21,794 nucleotides of DNA from JBAWVR01 sp964583845 (GCA_964583845.1 CAZOXG010000014.1:1-21794); one strand, 5' to 3'. Positions 1 to 7,948 are shown, counted from the stretch's first letter. Program-made: numbers and translations. The notes: a model not told the origin generated them from the sequence alone.

Positions 1-45
1 TTTTTTAACTATTAGTATACCTAGCTAGGAATGATAAGAAAAACA

Positions 46-75
46 AAACCGCTTCGGTCTAGGCCGAAGCGGTTT
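46..75 (-). terminator. Intrinsic terminator of the pilin-like gene run
   Basis: A perfect 12-bp stem (46-57 with 64-75, arm AAACCGCTTCGG) closes a 6-nt loop just after the stop of the last pilin-like gene. Read on the minus strand it is followed by TGTTTTTCTT. It also has a T-rich flank on the plus strand, so it may act in both directions. Confidence 0.85.
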
Positions 76-85
76 ATTTTTTATA

Positions 86-388
86 TTACTGCCACATACT
101 TATTATCAATCCAACAATAGCTTTGGCTGAAACCATTACTACCAGACCGACAATACCCCAAATCATATGATCTGTACCTGTCTTTCTTTTAGTGGCTTCG
201 CCAGCACCTTTGATAAATTCAAGCATTCCCCATAAAAAGAAAATTGTCGCTAGAAACATCAAAAGGTATATTACGGGATTTACAATACCTGTCATTATCT
301 TACTCATTATGGCATCAATGTTTCCAGTAGCAGCAAAAACCAGACTTGGCAAACTCAATATTAAACTGTAAGTTAAAATTTTTTTCAT
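86..388 (-). CDS. VirB2/TrbC-like pilin-type membrane protein, copy 1
   Basis: This 100-aa protein starts with a signal peptide (MKKILTYSLILSLPSLVFAA, cleavage likely near residue 20). Two hydrophobic helices follow at about residues 36-58 and 74-97, joined by a short basic loop containing KGAGEATKRK. That plan (signal peptide, helix, short positively charged cytoplasmic loop, helix) is that of VirB2/TrbC-type pilins of type IV secretion systems. It is the last and shortest of five such genes in tandem and ends just before a terminator. Assignment rests on architecture and resemblance to the neighbouring copies, not on a diagnostic motif. It could equally be a structural membrane protein unrelated to conjugation. 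Confidence 0.7.
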   Translation of the reverse strand: MKKILTYSLILSLPSLVFAATGNIDAIMSKIMTGIVNPVIYLLMFLATIFFLWGMLEFIKGAGEATKRKTGTDHMIWGIVGLVVMVSAKAIVGLIISMWQ

Positions 389-425
389 ATATTAAGTAGC
401 CAACAATTCTTTTCTATATTAGCGA

Positions 426-785
426 CTAATTATAGGTAGGAACAATTCTTGTGACATCCTGACCATTTTGTTGACCAACACCAAAAGTCTGCTGCAACAA
501 ACCTACGAGGCCCCAAACAGATACGATAACTGCCAAACCAATTATTCCAGCAGTCATACCTTTGACGGCCTCATTCTTTTCGGTAGCACCAGCACCCTTT
601 TTAATGTATTTAACAACGTTTAAAATAAAATACACAACTCCCACAGCAACCAAAATACCAACTAGAGTATTAAGTACGCCCTTGAAAGAGTTAAATGAGG
701 TAGTGATATAAGTGAAATCAGTGTTGTATGCCAAAGATACAACCGGAAAACATATAACCGAACCATATGCGAGAGCTTTCTTCAT
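426..785 (-). CDS. VirB2/TrbC-like pilin-type membrane protein, copy 2
   Basis: This 119-aa protein has a signal peptide (residues 1 to about 20), a helix at about 37-60, a basic loop (KYIKKGAGATEKNEA) and a second helix at about 75-97. The second helix reads GLAVIVSVWGLVGLL and is nearly identical to the GLAVVVSVWGIVGLI of copy 3, so the two are recent paralogues. A polar tail (GVGQQNGQDVTRIV) follows. An 88-nt gap carrying a likely promoter separates it from copy 3, so copies 1 and 2 may be expressed separately from the upstream genes. Confidence 0.7.
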   Translation of the reverse strand: MKKALAYGSVICFPVVSLAYNTDFTYITTSFNSFKGVLNTLVGILVAVGVVYFILNVVKYIKKGAGATEKNEAVKGMTAGIIGLAVIVSVWGLVGLLQQTFGVGQQNGQDVTRIVPTYN

Positions 786-840
786 AAAATATTTTTTATA
801 ATAAATTAATTAATAATATTAATAATGACCTTATCTTGGT

Positions 841-869
841 ATTATACTATAAGCAAAATAAATCAACAA
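841..869 (-). promoter_or_regulatory. Probable internal promoter for pilin-like copies 2 and 1
   Basis: On the minus strand TTGTTG (869-864) is followed after 17 nt by a perfect TATAAT (846-841). It sits in the only sizeable gap of the pilin run, about 55 nt before the start of copy 2. No Shine-Dalgarno sequence is seen in the leader. Confidence 0.55.
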
Positions 870-873
870 CTTA

Positions 874-1434
874 TTATTGCCACAATGACCGAAGAGAAGA
901 AGTAATATCATCACCTCCGGCTTCGATACCAAAAATTGATCTGATTAATCCAACTATTCCCCAAACTGAAACTACCACAGCCAAGCCTATCACTCCGTAA
1001 ATCATTCCCTCTCGATATTTAACTCTATCTTTGTCTTGGGATTTAATATATTTAATTGTATTCCAAATAAAATATATTAGTGAAATTGTAATGATGAGCC
1101 CAGCCATTAAACCGCCTAAAGTTTTAATGGTGCCAATTAATAGTTCGCCTATGGTATTACCAGTAGCTCCGTAACTAACCGTTGGGAGAGTCTGACCACC
1201 AACTGAAACCTGAACATTGTTTAAGTTTCCAGTATTTAGTCCACTTACATCAACATAAGGTGTATTGTCATTGAACTTATTGTTCACGGGATTACCGAAG
1301 GCATCATTAAGCTGAACTGTAGTATCCGGAATAGTTGTTGTATCAGCAAACACAGGTACAATCGTCAATGATGGTGATACAAATAAAACCAGGATTATTG
1401 TAGCTAGATAAAATAAATAATATATCTTTTTCAT
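874..1434 (-). CDS. VirB2/TrbC-like pilin-type membrane protein, copy 3, with extra extracytoplasmic domain
   Basis: This 186-aa protein is the longest of the five. A hydrophobic N-terminus with a signal-peptide cleavage-like PVFADT (about residues 27-32) leads into a polar region of about 65 residues rich in Asn, Thr and Val (residues 33-95). The two-helix module follows: helix about 108-128, basic loop KYIKSQDKDRVKYRE, helix about 145-168. The module matches copy 2 closely. The extra N-terminal segment would lie outside the membrane and might be an exposed or assembly domain. Its start lies 2 nt after the stop of copy 4, consistent with co-transcription. Confidence 0.7.
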   Translation of the reverse strand: MKKIYYLFYLATIILVLFVSPSLTIVPVFADTTTIPDTTVQLNDAFGNPVNNKFNDNTPYVDVSGLNTGNLNNVQVSVGGQTLPTVSYGATGNTIGELLIGTIKTLGGLMAGLIITISLIYFIWNTIKYIKSQDKDRVKYREGMIYGVIGLAVVVSVWGIVGLIRSIFGIEAGGDDITSSLRSLWQ

Positions 1435-1436
1435 AT

Positions 1437-1778
1437 TTATTTAAGATAATTAATCGTATTCTCAATTAAAACAGTGATTACTTTCGCTCCAACCAAGATA
1501 GCAATACCAATAACTGTGTACAAAAAGGCTTTGCGAGCGGTTTTAATTTTCTCAGGTTTACCCATCGCTTCTACAAATAAATAACCAACGTAAATCAAGG
1601 CAAAAACTGACACAACGGCACCGATACGTACTACGATATCCATCAGTAAAGTCATCAATCCCTCAACACTGTTAGTGCTAAGTGGATTCTCCAAACCAGT
1701 ACTAGCTCCAACATCGGCATAAACAAGAGTAGGTATAGAGACCAGAAGTGGAAATGCAAAGGATAATATTTTTTTCAT
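1437..1778 (-). CDS. VirB2/TrbC-like pilin-type membrane protein, copy 4
   Basis: This 113-aa protein has a signal peptide ending near VYADV (residue 22), a helix at about 48-70, a basic loop (AMGKPEKIKTARKAF) and a helix at about 86-108 (VIGIAILVGAKVITVLI). It is more divergent than copies 2 and 3 but keeps their layout. It lies 9 nt from copy 5 and 2 nt from copy 3, within the same run. Confidence 0.7.
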   Translation of the reverse strand: MKKILSFAFPLLVSIPTLVYADVGASTGLENPLSTNSVEGLMTLLMDIVVRIGAVVSVFALIYVGYLFVEAMGKPEKIKTARKAFLYTVIGIAILVGAKVITVLIENTINYLK

Positions 1779-1787
1779 ATTTTTAAA

Positions 1788-2246
1788 TTAGTTACTTTTA
1801 AATGGATTTAGGAAATAAGTGTCAATGGTTTTTTTAGCTTCTCCGTCAGTTTTCATGAGCGTGTTTTCGATTGTAAAAACAATTATCCAGGCACAAAACA
1901 TAAAGAGTAAACCTTTAACAATACTTGTGAACATCTTATTTGCTTTCTTAACCTCAGATGAATTGCCTCCAGCTAGCATATATTTGAAACCTGAATACGC
2001 AATCACACCCGTAACTATAATCATAGTGAACCAAAACATGTAGTTCATAAGTAATTTAACCTCAGCCATAGCATAATTAAAATTACACTCAACCAATTTC
2101 CCGTCTGGTCCAATATTTCCGCAAGTTACCAACCCATTACCATTACCAGCACTCGGAGCCGTACCAACTGTATCAGCCATAGCTAGTGACCAAGGGCCAA
2201 ATATTGATATCAACATCATTGAGCCTATTAAATATCTCTTTAACAT
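1788..2246 (-). CDS. VirB2/TrbC-like pilin-type membrane protein, copy 5
   Basis: This 152-aa protein has a signal peptide (cleavage likely after MAMA, about residue 24) and then a Gly/Asn-rich segment with two cysteines (TCGNIGPDGKLVEC) that could form an extracytoplasmic disulfide. A helix at about 66-88, the loop KYMLAGGNSSEVKKANK and a helix at about 108-129 follow, then a polar tail. The YSGFKYMLAGGN segment is of the kind common in small pilin-like proteins of Parcubacteria (recollection, not searched). Its start lies 1 nt after the stop of the solute-binding protein gene, so translation is probably coupled. Confidence 0.7.
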   Translation of the reverse strand: MLKRYLIGSMMLISIFGPWSLAMADTVGTAPSAGNGNGLVTCGNIGPDGKLVECNFNYAMAEVKLLMNYMFWFTMIIVTGVIAYSGFKYMLAGGNSSEVKKANKMFTSIVKGLLFMFCAWIIVFTIENTLMKTDGEAKKTIDTYFLNPFKSN

Positions 2247-2247
2247 T

Positions 2248-3546
2248 CTATTGTTTTTTAATTAGTAATAAATTAATCTCGTCATTCAAACGGGAAACCG
2301 CTTCACTAATGTAATACTTTCCAGAATTAATACCCTCCACGGCCTTCTGAAAACTCAGGTTAGTAGATTCCATCTGAGGATCCAGCCAAGTTTTGGAAAC
2401 TAAAAGTGCCTGCTTGGATAATATTTCTGTTGGATTAGTAGACTTTAGCGCTAACATATCCCGGCGAATCGGAACCTTGCCTGTAATACCGATCCAAGCA
2501 TCTAGAGCGGCCGGTTGAATCATTTTGGTTAATTGATTGTAGGCAGCTTGAACATTCTTGGAAGATTTCAAAATTGCCAACCCATTCATATGAGCTAAAG
2601 TTGTTTTATATGAAGCATTAGTAATCTGAGGTACCATAGTAACATCAAAATTTAGATTTGGATTTTGCGTAGCTATTTCATTAAATTCCGAAATTGGACC
2701 AAAATATAAAGCTAGTCCATTACTCAAAAAAGAACTATGTGAAGAAGCTAATGATTTATTCCATGAATAAAGAGGATTGTTTGGGTTAGCAAAACTGGTA
2801 TAAAAATTAAAAGCTGAATTTGCCGGCTCCTTAGCACCTGAGTTAGAGCTATTTAAGGACGCAGTGTAACCGTTAGTGCCAGAAAAGACCATAGAACTAC
2901 CCGACTGCAGTAAAAGCAATGAAAGTATATCTTTTGCGTGATCAATATTTTTATATTCACCAAAAGCCACTCCACTAAATAAAATATTCTTGGCATTATC
3001 TTTTTTGGTTAGAGTAGATACCACAGTCTTAAATGTATCCCAAGTTGCTGGAGTCCCTGTTAAACCAGCTGCATTGAAGGCGTCTCGATTCCAATACATA
3101 ACCAGAGGATCGGCGGTAAACGGTAAAGCTAAGATACCTTCATTTCTTAGATATATTTCACCAATTTGGGCGTAGGTATTTTTAAAATCCGCGACACTAA
3201 GAGTGGTGTAAGGGATAGGGAAAATTTTATCGGAATAACGAACAATCAAATCATCCGGCAAAATAACTGCATCGGGTCCAATACCACTAGCAATCGCTTC
3301 AACCAGCTCCTTGTCGAAGGTTGTTGGATCCTTCGCTACATACTGAACATTTGGTAAAACAGTAGTATCTCGGGCAGCCGAAATCCCTCCAAACCACTTA
3401 CTAAAATCAGCGGATGATTCTGTTCCCCAAAGAGTAATGCGGATATCTTGAGTGGATGTTCCTTTGAAACTCGCAAACAATATCAAAGCAACAAAAACTA
3501 ACCCCACGAAGATTGCAATTATCGTAAATTGAAATGTTTTTTTCAT
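2248..3546 (-). CDS. Extracellular solute-binding protein, family 1 (MalE-like)
   Basis: This 432-aa protein has one N-terminal hydrophobic segment (residues 8-26) and then a periplasmic-binding-protein fold. Visible signatures are ITLWGTESS near the mature N-terminus, PDAVILPDD, the hinge-region LPFTADPLVMYWNRDAFNAAGL and WDTFK, typical of sugar-binding family-1 proteins. No lipobox cysteine follows the hydrophobic segment (the protein has no Cys), so it is probably held by an uncleaved anchor or released rather than lipidated. The start codon overlaps the methyltransferase stop (TAATG). No ABC permease or ATPase gene is nearby. The ligand cannot be told from sequence, and co-transcription with pilin-like genes suggests a surface-binding role. 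Confidence 0.85.
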   Translation of the reverse strand: MKKTFQFTIIAIFVGLVFVALILFASFKGTSTQDIRITLWGTESSADFSKWFGGISAARDTTVLPNVQYVAKDPTTFDKELVEAIASGIGPDAVILPDDLIVRYSDKIFPIPYTTLSVADFKNTYAQIGEIYLRNEGILALPFTADPLVMYWNRDAFNAAGLTGTPATWDTFKTVVSTLTKKDNAKNILFSGVAFGEYKNIDHAKDILSLLLLQSGSSMVFSGTNGYTASLNSSNSGAKEPANSAFNFYTSFANPNNPLYSWNKSLASSHSSFLSNGLALYFGPISEFNEIATQNPNLNFDVTMVPQITNASYKTTLAHMNGLAILKSSKNVQAAYNQLTKMIQPAALDAWIGITGKVPIRRDMLALKSTNPTEILSKQALLVSKTWLDPQMESTNLSFQKAVEGINSGKYYISEAVSRLNDEINLLLIKKQ

Positions 3547-4073
3547 TAGATTTTTTTAAATATTAAACCATAGTGATGCGAGCCAGCCTCTATATCAGAA
3601 TTAAATGTAAAACCAGATGCCTCACCTAGTTTTTGTGCCTCTTTACGATCAATCACAGATTCAAACTGGGGACCGATACCACCAAAAGACTCTTGCCAAT
3701 CAACCACGAGTAGTCGTCCCCCTGGTTTTAGTACACGTTTGGCTTCGGCCAAAATCACTTCTTTGTTCTTAATCATAAAAAGAAGGTTCGCAATAATTAC
3801 CAAATCCGCAATACTATCTTTGACTTTGGTACTCATAGGCTTCTCAAGGTCCGCAAAAACAATTTGAACATTCTCCAAATTAGAGGCTTGAGCTTCTTTT
3901 TTGAGTCGGCGTAGTAAATCTATCTGTAAATCGATCGCGTAAACATGACCAGTACTACCCACCGCTTTAGCGGCGGCTTTGGTATAAAAACCAGTACCGG
4001 ATCCCATATCAATCACCACCTGACCCTTAGTCAAAAATAGTTGATCAATAATTTTTTGTGGATCAGAAAACAT
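3546..4073 (-). CDS. Class I SAM-dependent methyltransferase
   Basis: This 175-aa protein is a Rossmann-fold methyltransferase. SAM-binding motif I is VIDMGSGTGFYTK (residues about 20-32). The acidic end of strand 2 is VYAIDLQ, motif II-like VIIANLLFM lies near 90, and LKPGGRLLVVDW near 114-126 is the usual motif III region. The protein is a bare catalytic core resembling UbiE/ArsM-type enzymes, and its substrate cannot be assigned. It is the first gene of the run leading into the solute-binding protein and pilin-like genes, behind its own promoter, and overlaps the next gene by 1 nt. Confidence 0.85.
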   Translation of the reverse strand: MFSDPQKIIDQLFLTKGQVVIDMGSGTGFYTKAAAKAVGSTGHVYAIDLQIDLLRRLKKEAQASNLENVQIVFADLEKPMSTKVKDSIADLVIIANLLFMIKNKEVILAEAKRVLKPGGRLLVVDWQESFGGIGPQFESVIDRKEAQKLGEASGFTFNSDIEAGSHHYGLIFKKI

Positions 4074-4093
4074 AATAAGTTCTAAGTGGTTAT

Positions 4094-4121
4094 ATTATAT
4101 CACAGTATATTTTGGAGCCAA
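4094..4121 (-). promoter_or_regulatory. Promoter of the methyltransferase / solute-binding / pilin run
   Basis: On the minus strand TTGGCT (4121-4116) and TATAAT (4099-4094) are 16 nt apart, and the -10 is extended (TGA before TATAAT). The expected start of transcription leaves a leader of about 14 nt before the ATG at 4073. Confidence 0.7.
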
Positions 4122-4144
4122 GCTTTTTTAATGACTGAATATAT

Positions 4145-4181
4145 GAATGGCCGGTTTTCGCTCCGCGAAAACCGGCCATTC
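4145..4181. repeat. GC-rich palindromic hairpin, dispersed family member 1
   Basis: A perfect 17-bp stem (4145-4161 with 4165-4181) closes a TCC loop. Its centre TTCGCTCCGCGAA is identical to that of the hairpin at 14731-14765, and both carry GGCCGG in the outer stem. It lies between the end of gyrA and the promoter of the methyltransferase run. The T-tract (4182-4188) is on the plus-strand side, the wrong side for stopping gyrA transcription by the classical mechanism. It may insulate or stabilise the gyrA 3' end. Confidence 0.75.
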
Positions 4182-4191
4182 TTTTTTTAGT

Positions 4192-6663
4192 TTATAAACA
4201 AATCAACGACGCGATTCCATCACCATCTCTCAATTTCATAATTCTAACACCTTGAGTTGAACGTCCGAGTGAGGGTATCTCCGCTAAACCAGTTCGAATT
4301 ACCTGACTCTGCTTAGAAATAACAACCAATTCCTCTTCGGTAGAAACAACTTTTGAAGTAATAATATCACCGGTTTTTGGAGTTACTTTCATTGTTTTAA
4401 TACCGGAACCACCACGGCCCTGTGTTTTATATTCATCCAGTGGAGTTTTCTTACCGTAACCATTAGCAGAAATAACTAACATTTCTGGTTTCTCCATCTC
4501 TTTTTTAACAACATCGGCACCGATTACAAAGTCTCCTTTATCAAGTCTAATTCCCCGAACACCAGCTGCATTGCGTCCCATCTCACGTATATCTCCACCT
4601 TTGAAACGAATAGACTGGCCTTTGGAAGTGGCGATAATAATATCGTCACCTTTAGCCACAAAAGAAACATTTTTAAGTTCATCACCATCATGTAATGAAA
4701 TAGCAATCAAACCATTACGACGGACATCCTCAAAAGCTTTGGCCTCTACCATCTTGGCTGTTCCTTGTTTAGTTATCATAAACAAACTTAAACCAGCTTT
4801 TTTAACTTCCTTTGGCATTGCTAAAATAGAAGTTATATTCTCTCCATCTCCAACTGATAAGAAATTTGCAATTGATTTACCTTTAGTGGCACGTTTACCT
4901 TCTGGCAAATCATACATTTTGACCTGGAAGGCTTTACCCTTATCGGTAAAGAACAATATATCACTATGAGTGGTGGCTGTAAGTAAGGTGGTAACAAAAT
5001 CTTCTTCTTTAGTATCTAAATCCACCACGCCAACACCGCCACGTTTTTGTTTACGATATTCATCTGGATTGGTACGTTTAACATATCCACCGGCAGTCAA
5101 AACCAAAACGCTCTCTTCATTAGGTATCAAGTCTTCGTCAGAAATGTTATTTACCCCTCCACGAACAACCTTTGTTCGGCGGTCATCTCCATACTTATCT
5201 TTAATTTCAGCTAATTCGTCTTTGATTATCTTAGGAATACGTTTTGGATTAGCCAAAATATCCTTAAGGTCTTCAATTAAAGCTTGGACTGCTTTCAATT
5301 CATCTTCAATCTTCTTTCGTTCTAAACCAGCCAACTTCTGGAGCTTCATTTCTAAAATAGCATTGGCCTGAATTTCAGAAAAACGGAAGGTTTTCATTAA
5401 ACCCAAACGAGCCTCTTCAATATCCTTTGATTTTTTAATCAGTTTAATAATCTCATCGATATGATCAAGGGCTTTTTTCAACCCCAACAAAATATGTTCA
5501 CGAGCCAGAGCCTTGCTTAGATCAAATTCAGTACGGCGACGAATTATTATTTTTCGGTGATTAATAAACTCATCAAGAATTGTTTTAAGTGAGAGAGTTT
5601 GTGGCACACCATTTACCAGAGCTACAACATTAAAGTTAAAAGCGTCCTCTAATTGAGTGTGTTTGTATAGAAAATTCAAAACCTTTTGTGGTTGAGCGCC
5701 AGCTTTTAGATCAATCACTACACGTATATCTTTGGTAGATTCATCACGTAAACCACGGATGCCTTCTATTTTTTTATCACGTACCAAGTCAGCAATACTA
5801 ACTATAAAATCAGCTTTATTTACGCGGTAAGGAATAGAGGTGATGATAATTTGAAACTGTCCTTTTTTATCTTCTATGATTTCAGCCTCGCCACGACAAA
5901 CAACACCACCACGCCCCGTCGCATAGGCGTGTTTAATATCAGTTTCATTAAAAATAATTCCACCCATTGGAAAATCTGGACCTTTAATATATTTCAACAA
6001 ATCATCATTGGTAGCTTCTTTGGGATTTTCCAAAAGATAAGTTGTAGCGTCAACAACCTCACGAAGATTGTGTGGAGGAATGTTTGTTGCCATACCCACC
6101 GCAATACCTAGAGTACCATTCAACAACAAACTTGGTACAGCAGTTGGTAGAACTTCTGGTTCCTGTTTCGTATTATCATAATTCGGTCTCCAATTAACTG
6201 TTTCCTTTTCAATATCACGTAAAATCTCATTCGACAATTTAGACATTTTTGCCTCAGTGTAACGATAAGCAGCAGCACCGTCTCCGTCGATAGAACCAAA
6301 GTTACCTTGACCAATTACCAACGGATAGCGGAAAGAAAAATCTTGGGCCATTTTAACCATGGCTTCATATACGGAAGAGTCACCGTGTGGATGATAATTA
6401 CCAAGTACCTCTCCTACCACAGTCGCTGACTTACGTGTCTTACCACCAGCTGTTAAACCCATTTGATGCATCGCAAAAAGAATACGGCGATGAACCGGTT
6501 TCAAACCGTCTCTCACATCAGGCAAAGCACGCTGTGTAATAACAGACATCGCGTAGTCCAAATAGGACTCTTTCATTTCAGTAATGATATTGCGAGAGTT
6601 AATTCCTCTCTCTGATACCACTTCTACCTCACCTTCCCCTTTTTTTTCTTTTTTGTCTGACAT
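4192..6663 (-). CDS. gyrA: DNA gyrase subunit A
   Basis: This 823-aa protein is the breakage-reunion subunit of DNA gyrase, which with GyrB introduces negative supercoils. The catalytic tyrosine is Y135 in AAYRYTEAKM. The quinolone-resistance region reads HPHGDSSVYEAM (residues 91-102) with serine and glutamate at the positions equal to E. coli 83 and 87, as in many drug-sensitive Gram-positive enzymes. The C-terminal beta-pinwheel starts near residue 510. It holds a GyrA-box QKRGGVG at 539-545, with Val replacing the usual Arg at the sixth position, and a weaker second copy in YKTQGRGGSG. The GyrA-box argues for gyrase rather than topoisomerase IV ParC. A TATAAT lies at 6693-6688 with no convincing -35. 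Length is normal. Confidence 0.97.
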   Translation of the reverse strand: MSDKKEKKGEGEVEVVSERGINSRNIITEMKESYLDYAMSVITQRALPDVRDGLKPVHRRILFAMHQMGLTAGGKTRKSATVVGEVLGNYHPHGDSSVYEAMVKMAQDFSFRYPLVIGQGNFGSIDGDGAAAYRYTEAKMSKLSNEILRDIEKETVNWRPNYDNTKQEPEVLPTAVPSLLLNGTLGIAVGMATNIPPHNLREVVDATTYLLENPKEATNDDLLKYIKGPDFPMGGIIFNETDIKHAYATGRGGVVCRGEAEIIEDKKGQFQIIITSIPYRVNKADFIVSIADLVRDKKIEGIRGLRDESTKDIRVVIDLKAGAQPQKVLNFLYKHTQLEDAFNFNVVALVNGVPQTLSLKTILDEFINHRKIIIRRRTEFDLSKALAREHILLGLKKALDHIDEIIKLIKKSKDIEEARLGLMKTFRFSEIQANAILEMKLQKLAGLERKKIEDELKAVQALIEDLKDILANPKRIPKIIKDELAEIKDKYGDDRRTKVVRGGVNNISDEDLIPNEESVLVLTAGGYVKRTNPDEYRKQKRGGVGVVDLDTKEEDFVTTLLTATTHSDILFFTDKGKAFQVKMYDLPEGKRATKGKSIANFLSVGDGENITSILAMPKEVKKAGLSLFMITKQGTAKMVEAKAFEDVRRNGLIAISLHDGDELKNVSFVAKGDDIIIATSKGQSIRFKGGDIREMGRNAAGVRGIRLDKGDFVIGADVVKKEMEKPEMLVISANGYGKKTPLDEYKTQGRGGSGIKTMKVTPKTGDIITSKVVSTEEELVVISKQSQVIRTGLAEIPSLGRSTQGVRIMKLRDGDGIASLICL

Positions 6664-6718
6664 AATATATTTTTAAATTATCCTTTAATTATAACGTTTT
6701 TTAAGAATTTTACCAGTT

Positions 6719-7147
6719 TTATTGACCCAAAAGTCCAGCTGAAGTTGTTCCAAATTGAGAGTTAAAGTTTCTAATATCGTCAGCAATTTTATTTAGGCCA
6801 TCACTGTCATTATTGCTCGGTGTCTTGTTTATAACCGGTGATGCAACTGTTCCGACTTGAGTATTATTTGTATCAGTAGAAGACGGCATTTTAAACATAT
6901 CTGTTAGACCACTAAAGGCTTTACTAAAATTGTCTTGAAAATAAGAAGTTGCCCCAGTGTCGCTTAAAGTATTCGATTTCACTTGTGCGGCACTATTATT
7001 TGTATACAAAACTCCAGTTATTTTGTCACCAACATAAACAAACACAATAATCAAAGTAATAACACCAGCACCAAAATAGGCCACTAGCTCTTTCTGACTA
7101 TTACTTAACCCCCGTAAAAAACTCATTATTGGTTCAAAGGTTTTCAT
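6719..7147 (-). CDS. Hypothetical protein with one membrane helix
   Basis: This 142-aa protein has an N-terminal cytoplasmic stretch with LSNSQKEL, one transmembrane helix (about residues 23-41, AYFGAGVITLIIVFVYVG) and an Asn/Ser/Thr-rich, low-complexity extracytoplasmic tail. I recognise no domain. It starts 3 nt after the stop of the metallo-beta-lactamase-fold gene, so the two form an operon, and lies 55 nt before gyrA, which may be read through. The tail composition resembles surface linkers of the pilin-like genes further along, but there is no clear homology. Confidence 0.6.
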   Translation of the reverse strand: MKTFEPIMSFLRGLSNSQKELVAYFGAGVITLIIVFVYVGDKITGVLYTNNSAAQVKSNTLSDTGATSYFQDNFSKAFSGLTDMFKMPSSTDTNNTQVGTVASPVINKTPSNNDSDGLNKIADDIRNFNSQFGTTSAGLLGQ

Positions 7148-7150
7148 ATA

Positions 7151-7789
7151 TTAATTTACTGAGGCTAACACTATAACTTCACCGTCCTTACCTTCCAAAT
7201 CTTTTTTCTTGATGGTTAGTTTATCGATCGGAGCGGTTTTATCTTCTCCCGCTTCTTTAAGAAACATCGCCAAGGCTCCTTTGGCGCTCGGTAAGTCATA
7301 GTGCATTGGGATAATTATTTTCGGTTCCAAAGAAACAGAAAATTTATAGGCTTCTTCAGCATCCAAAACACCGTCGCCACCGATTGGTACGAACAAAATA
7401 TCTACATTCTCTAATGATTCCTGAGCTTCTTTACTAAGGGTTTTGTCGCCTATTGCTCCCAAGAAACAAATATTCATACCTTCTAGAGTAACGAAATAAA
7501 CAGTATTTATTCTTTCTTTGCCACCATAAGTAGTTTGGGAAGAAAAACCTTTAATAAAAACTTCTTTGACTTCATACTCACCTGGGCCAGAGATGACCAT
7601 TGGTTCACGATCAGAATAGGTCACACTTTCAGCTCCATTGGTATCTGGATGATTGAGTGAAATAAGGGCAACGTCAGAACCAAAGCGAGAGGCTTTGAGT
7701 TTTGACTCCTTGGAAATAGGATTAAACGCTAAAATAGTATCGCCGAATTGAACTTTAAAAAATTCTAAACCTTGGTTTGTGATTATCAT
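7151..7789 (-). CDS. Metallo-beta-lactamase-fold protein with degenerate metal site
   Basis: This 212-aa protein follows the fold of the UPF0173/UlaG-type metallo-beta-lactamase superfamily. It has an N-terminal strand pair (FFKVQFGDTILAFNP), the metal-motif loop ISLNHPDTNGAE (about residues 43-54), GPGEYEV, FLGAIGDKTLS and IIPMHYDLPS. The canonical THxHxDH is replaced by SLNHPDT, keeping only one His and the Asp. The later Asp (GAIGD) and His (PMHYD) are kept. Two of the usual metal ligands are therefore lost, and the protein may bind one metal or none. It heads a two-gene operon with the 142-aa membrane protein. Confidence 0.8.
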   Translation of the reverse strand: MIITNQGLEFFKVQFGDTILAFNPISKESKLKASRFGSDVALISLNHPDTNGAESVTYSDREPMVISGPGEYEVKEVFIKGFSSQTTYGGKERINTVYFVTLEGMNICFLGAIGDKTLSKEAQESLENVDILFVPIGGDGVLDAEEAYKFSVSLEPKIIIPMHYDLPSAKGALAMFLKEAGEDKTAPIDKLTIKKKDLEGKDGEVIVLASVN

Positions 7790-7798
7790 AACGAGCGT

Positions 7799-7804
7799 AT
7801 TATA
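7799..7804 (-). promoter_or_regulatory. -10 box giving a nearly leaderless mRNA for the MBL-fold gene
   Basis: A minus-strand TATAAT, extended by TGA, lies only 9 nt before the ATG at 7789. The likely transcription start falls within about 3 nt of the start codon. A weak TTTGCT lies 15 nt upstream of the -10. Confidence 0.55.
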
Positions 7805-7912
7805 TCATAAAATATTTTTAGCAAACTACTGGACGGAAAGGCTTATGTGATTTTTAGTTTCAAATAAAGCATGGCAAAGGACATTCGACGGTTAATATAT
7901 ATTTAAGTGATT

Positions 7913-7942
7913 TTGACATCATATATAAATTTGTATTATGAT
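7913..7942 (+). promoter_or_regulatory. Promoter of the 314-aa ORF, leaderless type
   Basis: A perfect TTGACA (7913-7918) is followed by TATGAT (7937-7942, spacing 18) or TATTAT (7934-7939, spacing 15). Either places transcription initiation within about 3 nt of the ATG at 7949. There is no room for a Shine-Dalgarno sequence, which supports 7949 as the start rather than the ATG at 7976. Confidence 0.65.
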
Positions 7943-7948
7943 TACTGA

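Noticed and set aside
20..29. CCTAGCTAGG palindrome near the window start
   Set aside because: A 10-base palindrome alone in AT-rich sequence is easily found by chance and has no associated gene or repeat.
4182..4188. Hairpin 4145-4181 plus T-tract as the gyrA terminator
   Set aside because: The T-tract follows on the plus strand, whereas gyrA is read on the minus strand, where the hairpin is followed by ATATATTC. It fits the dispersed palindrome family better.
4571..5371. Plus-strand open frames of 132 and 133 codons inside gyrA
   Set aside because: They run antisense to a full-length gyrA with intact motifs. Their Ser/Leu/Lys-rich translations look like reverse-frame shadows with no promoter or start signal.
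6663..6716. Full gyrA promoter
   Set aside because: TATAAT at 6693-6688 is convincing, but no acceptable -35 was found at 15-18 nt. It is noted only in the gyrA entry.
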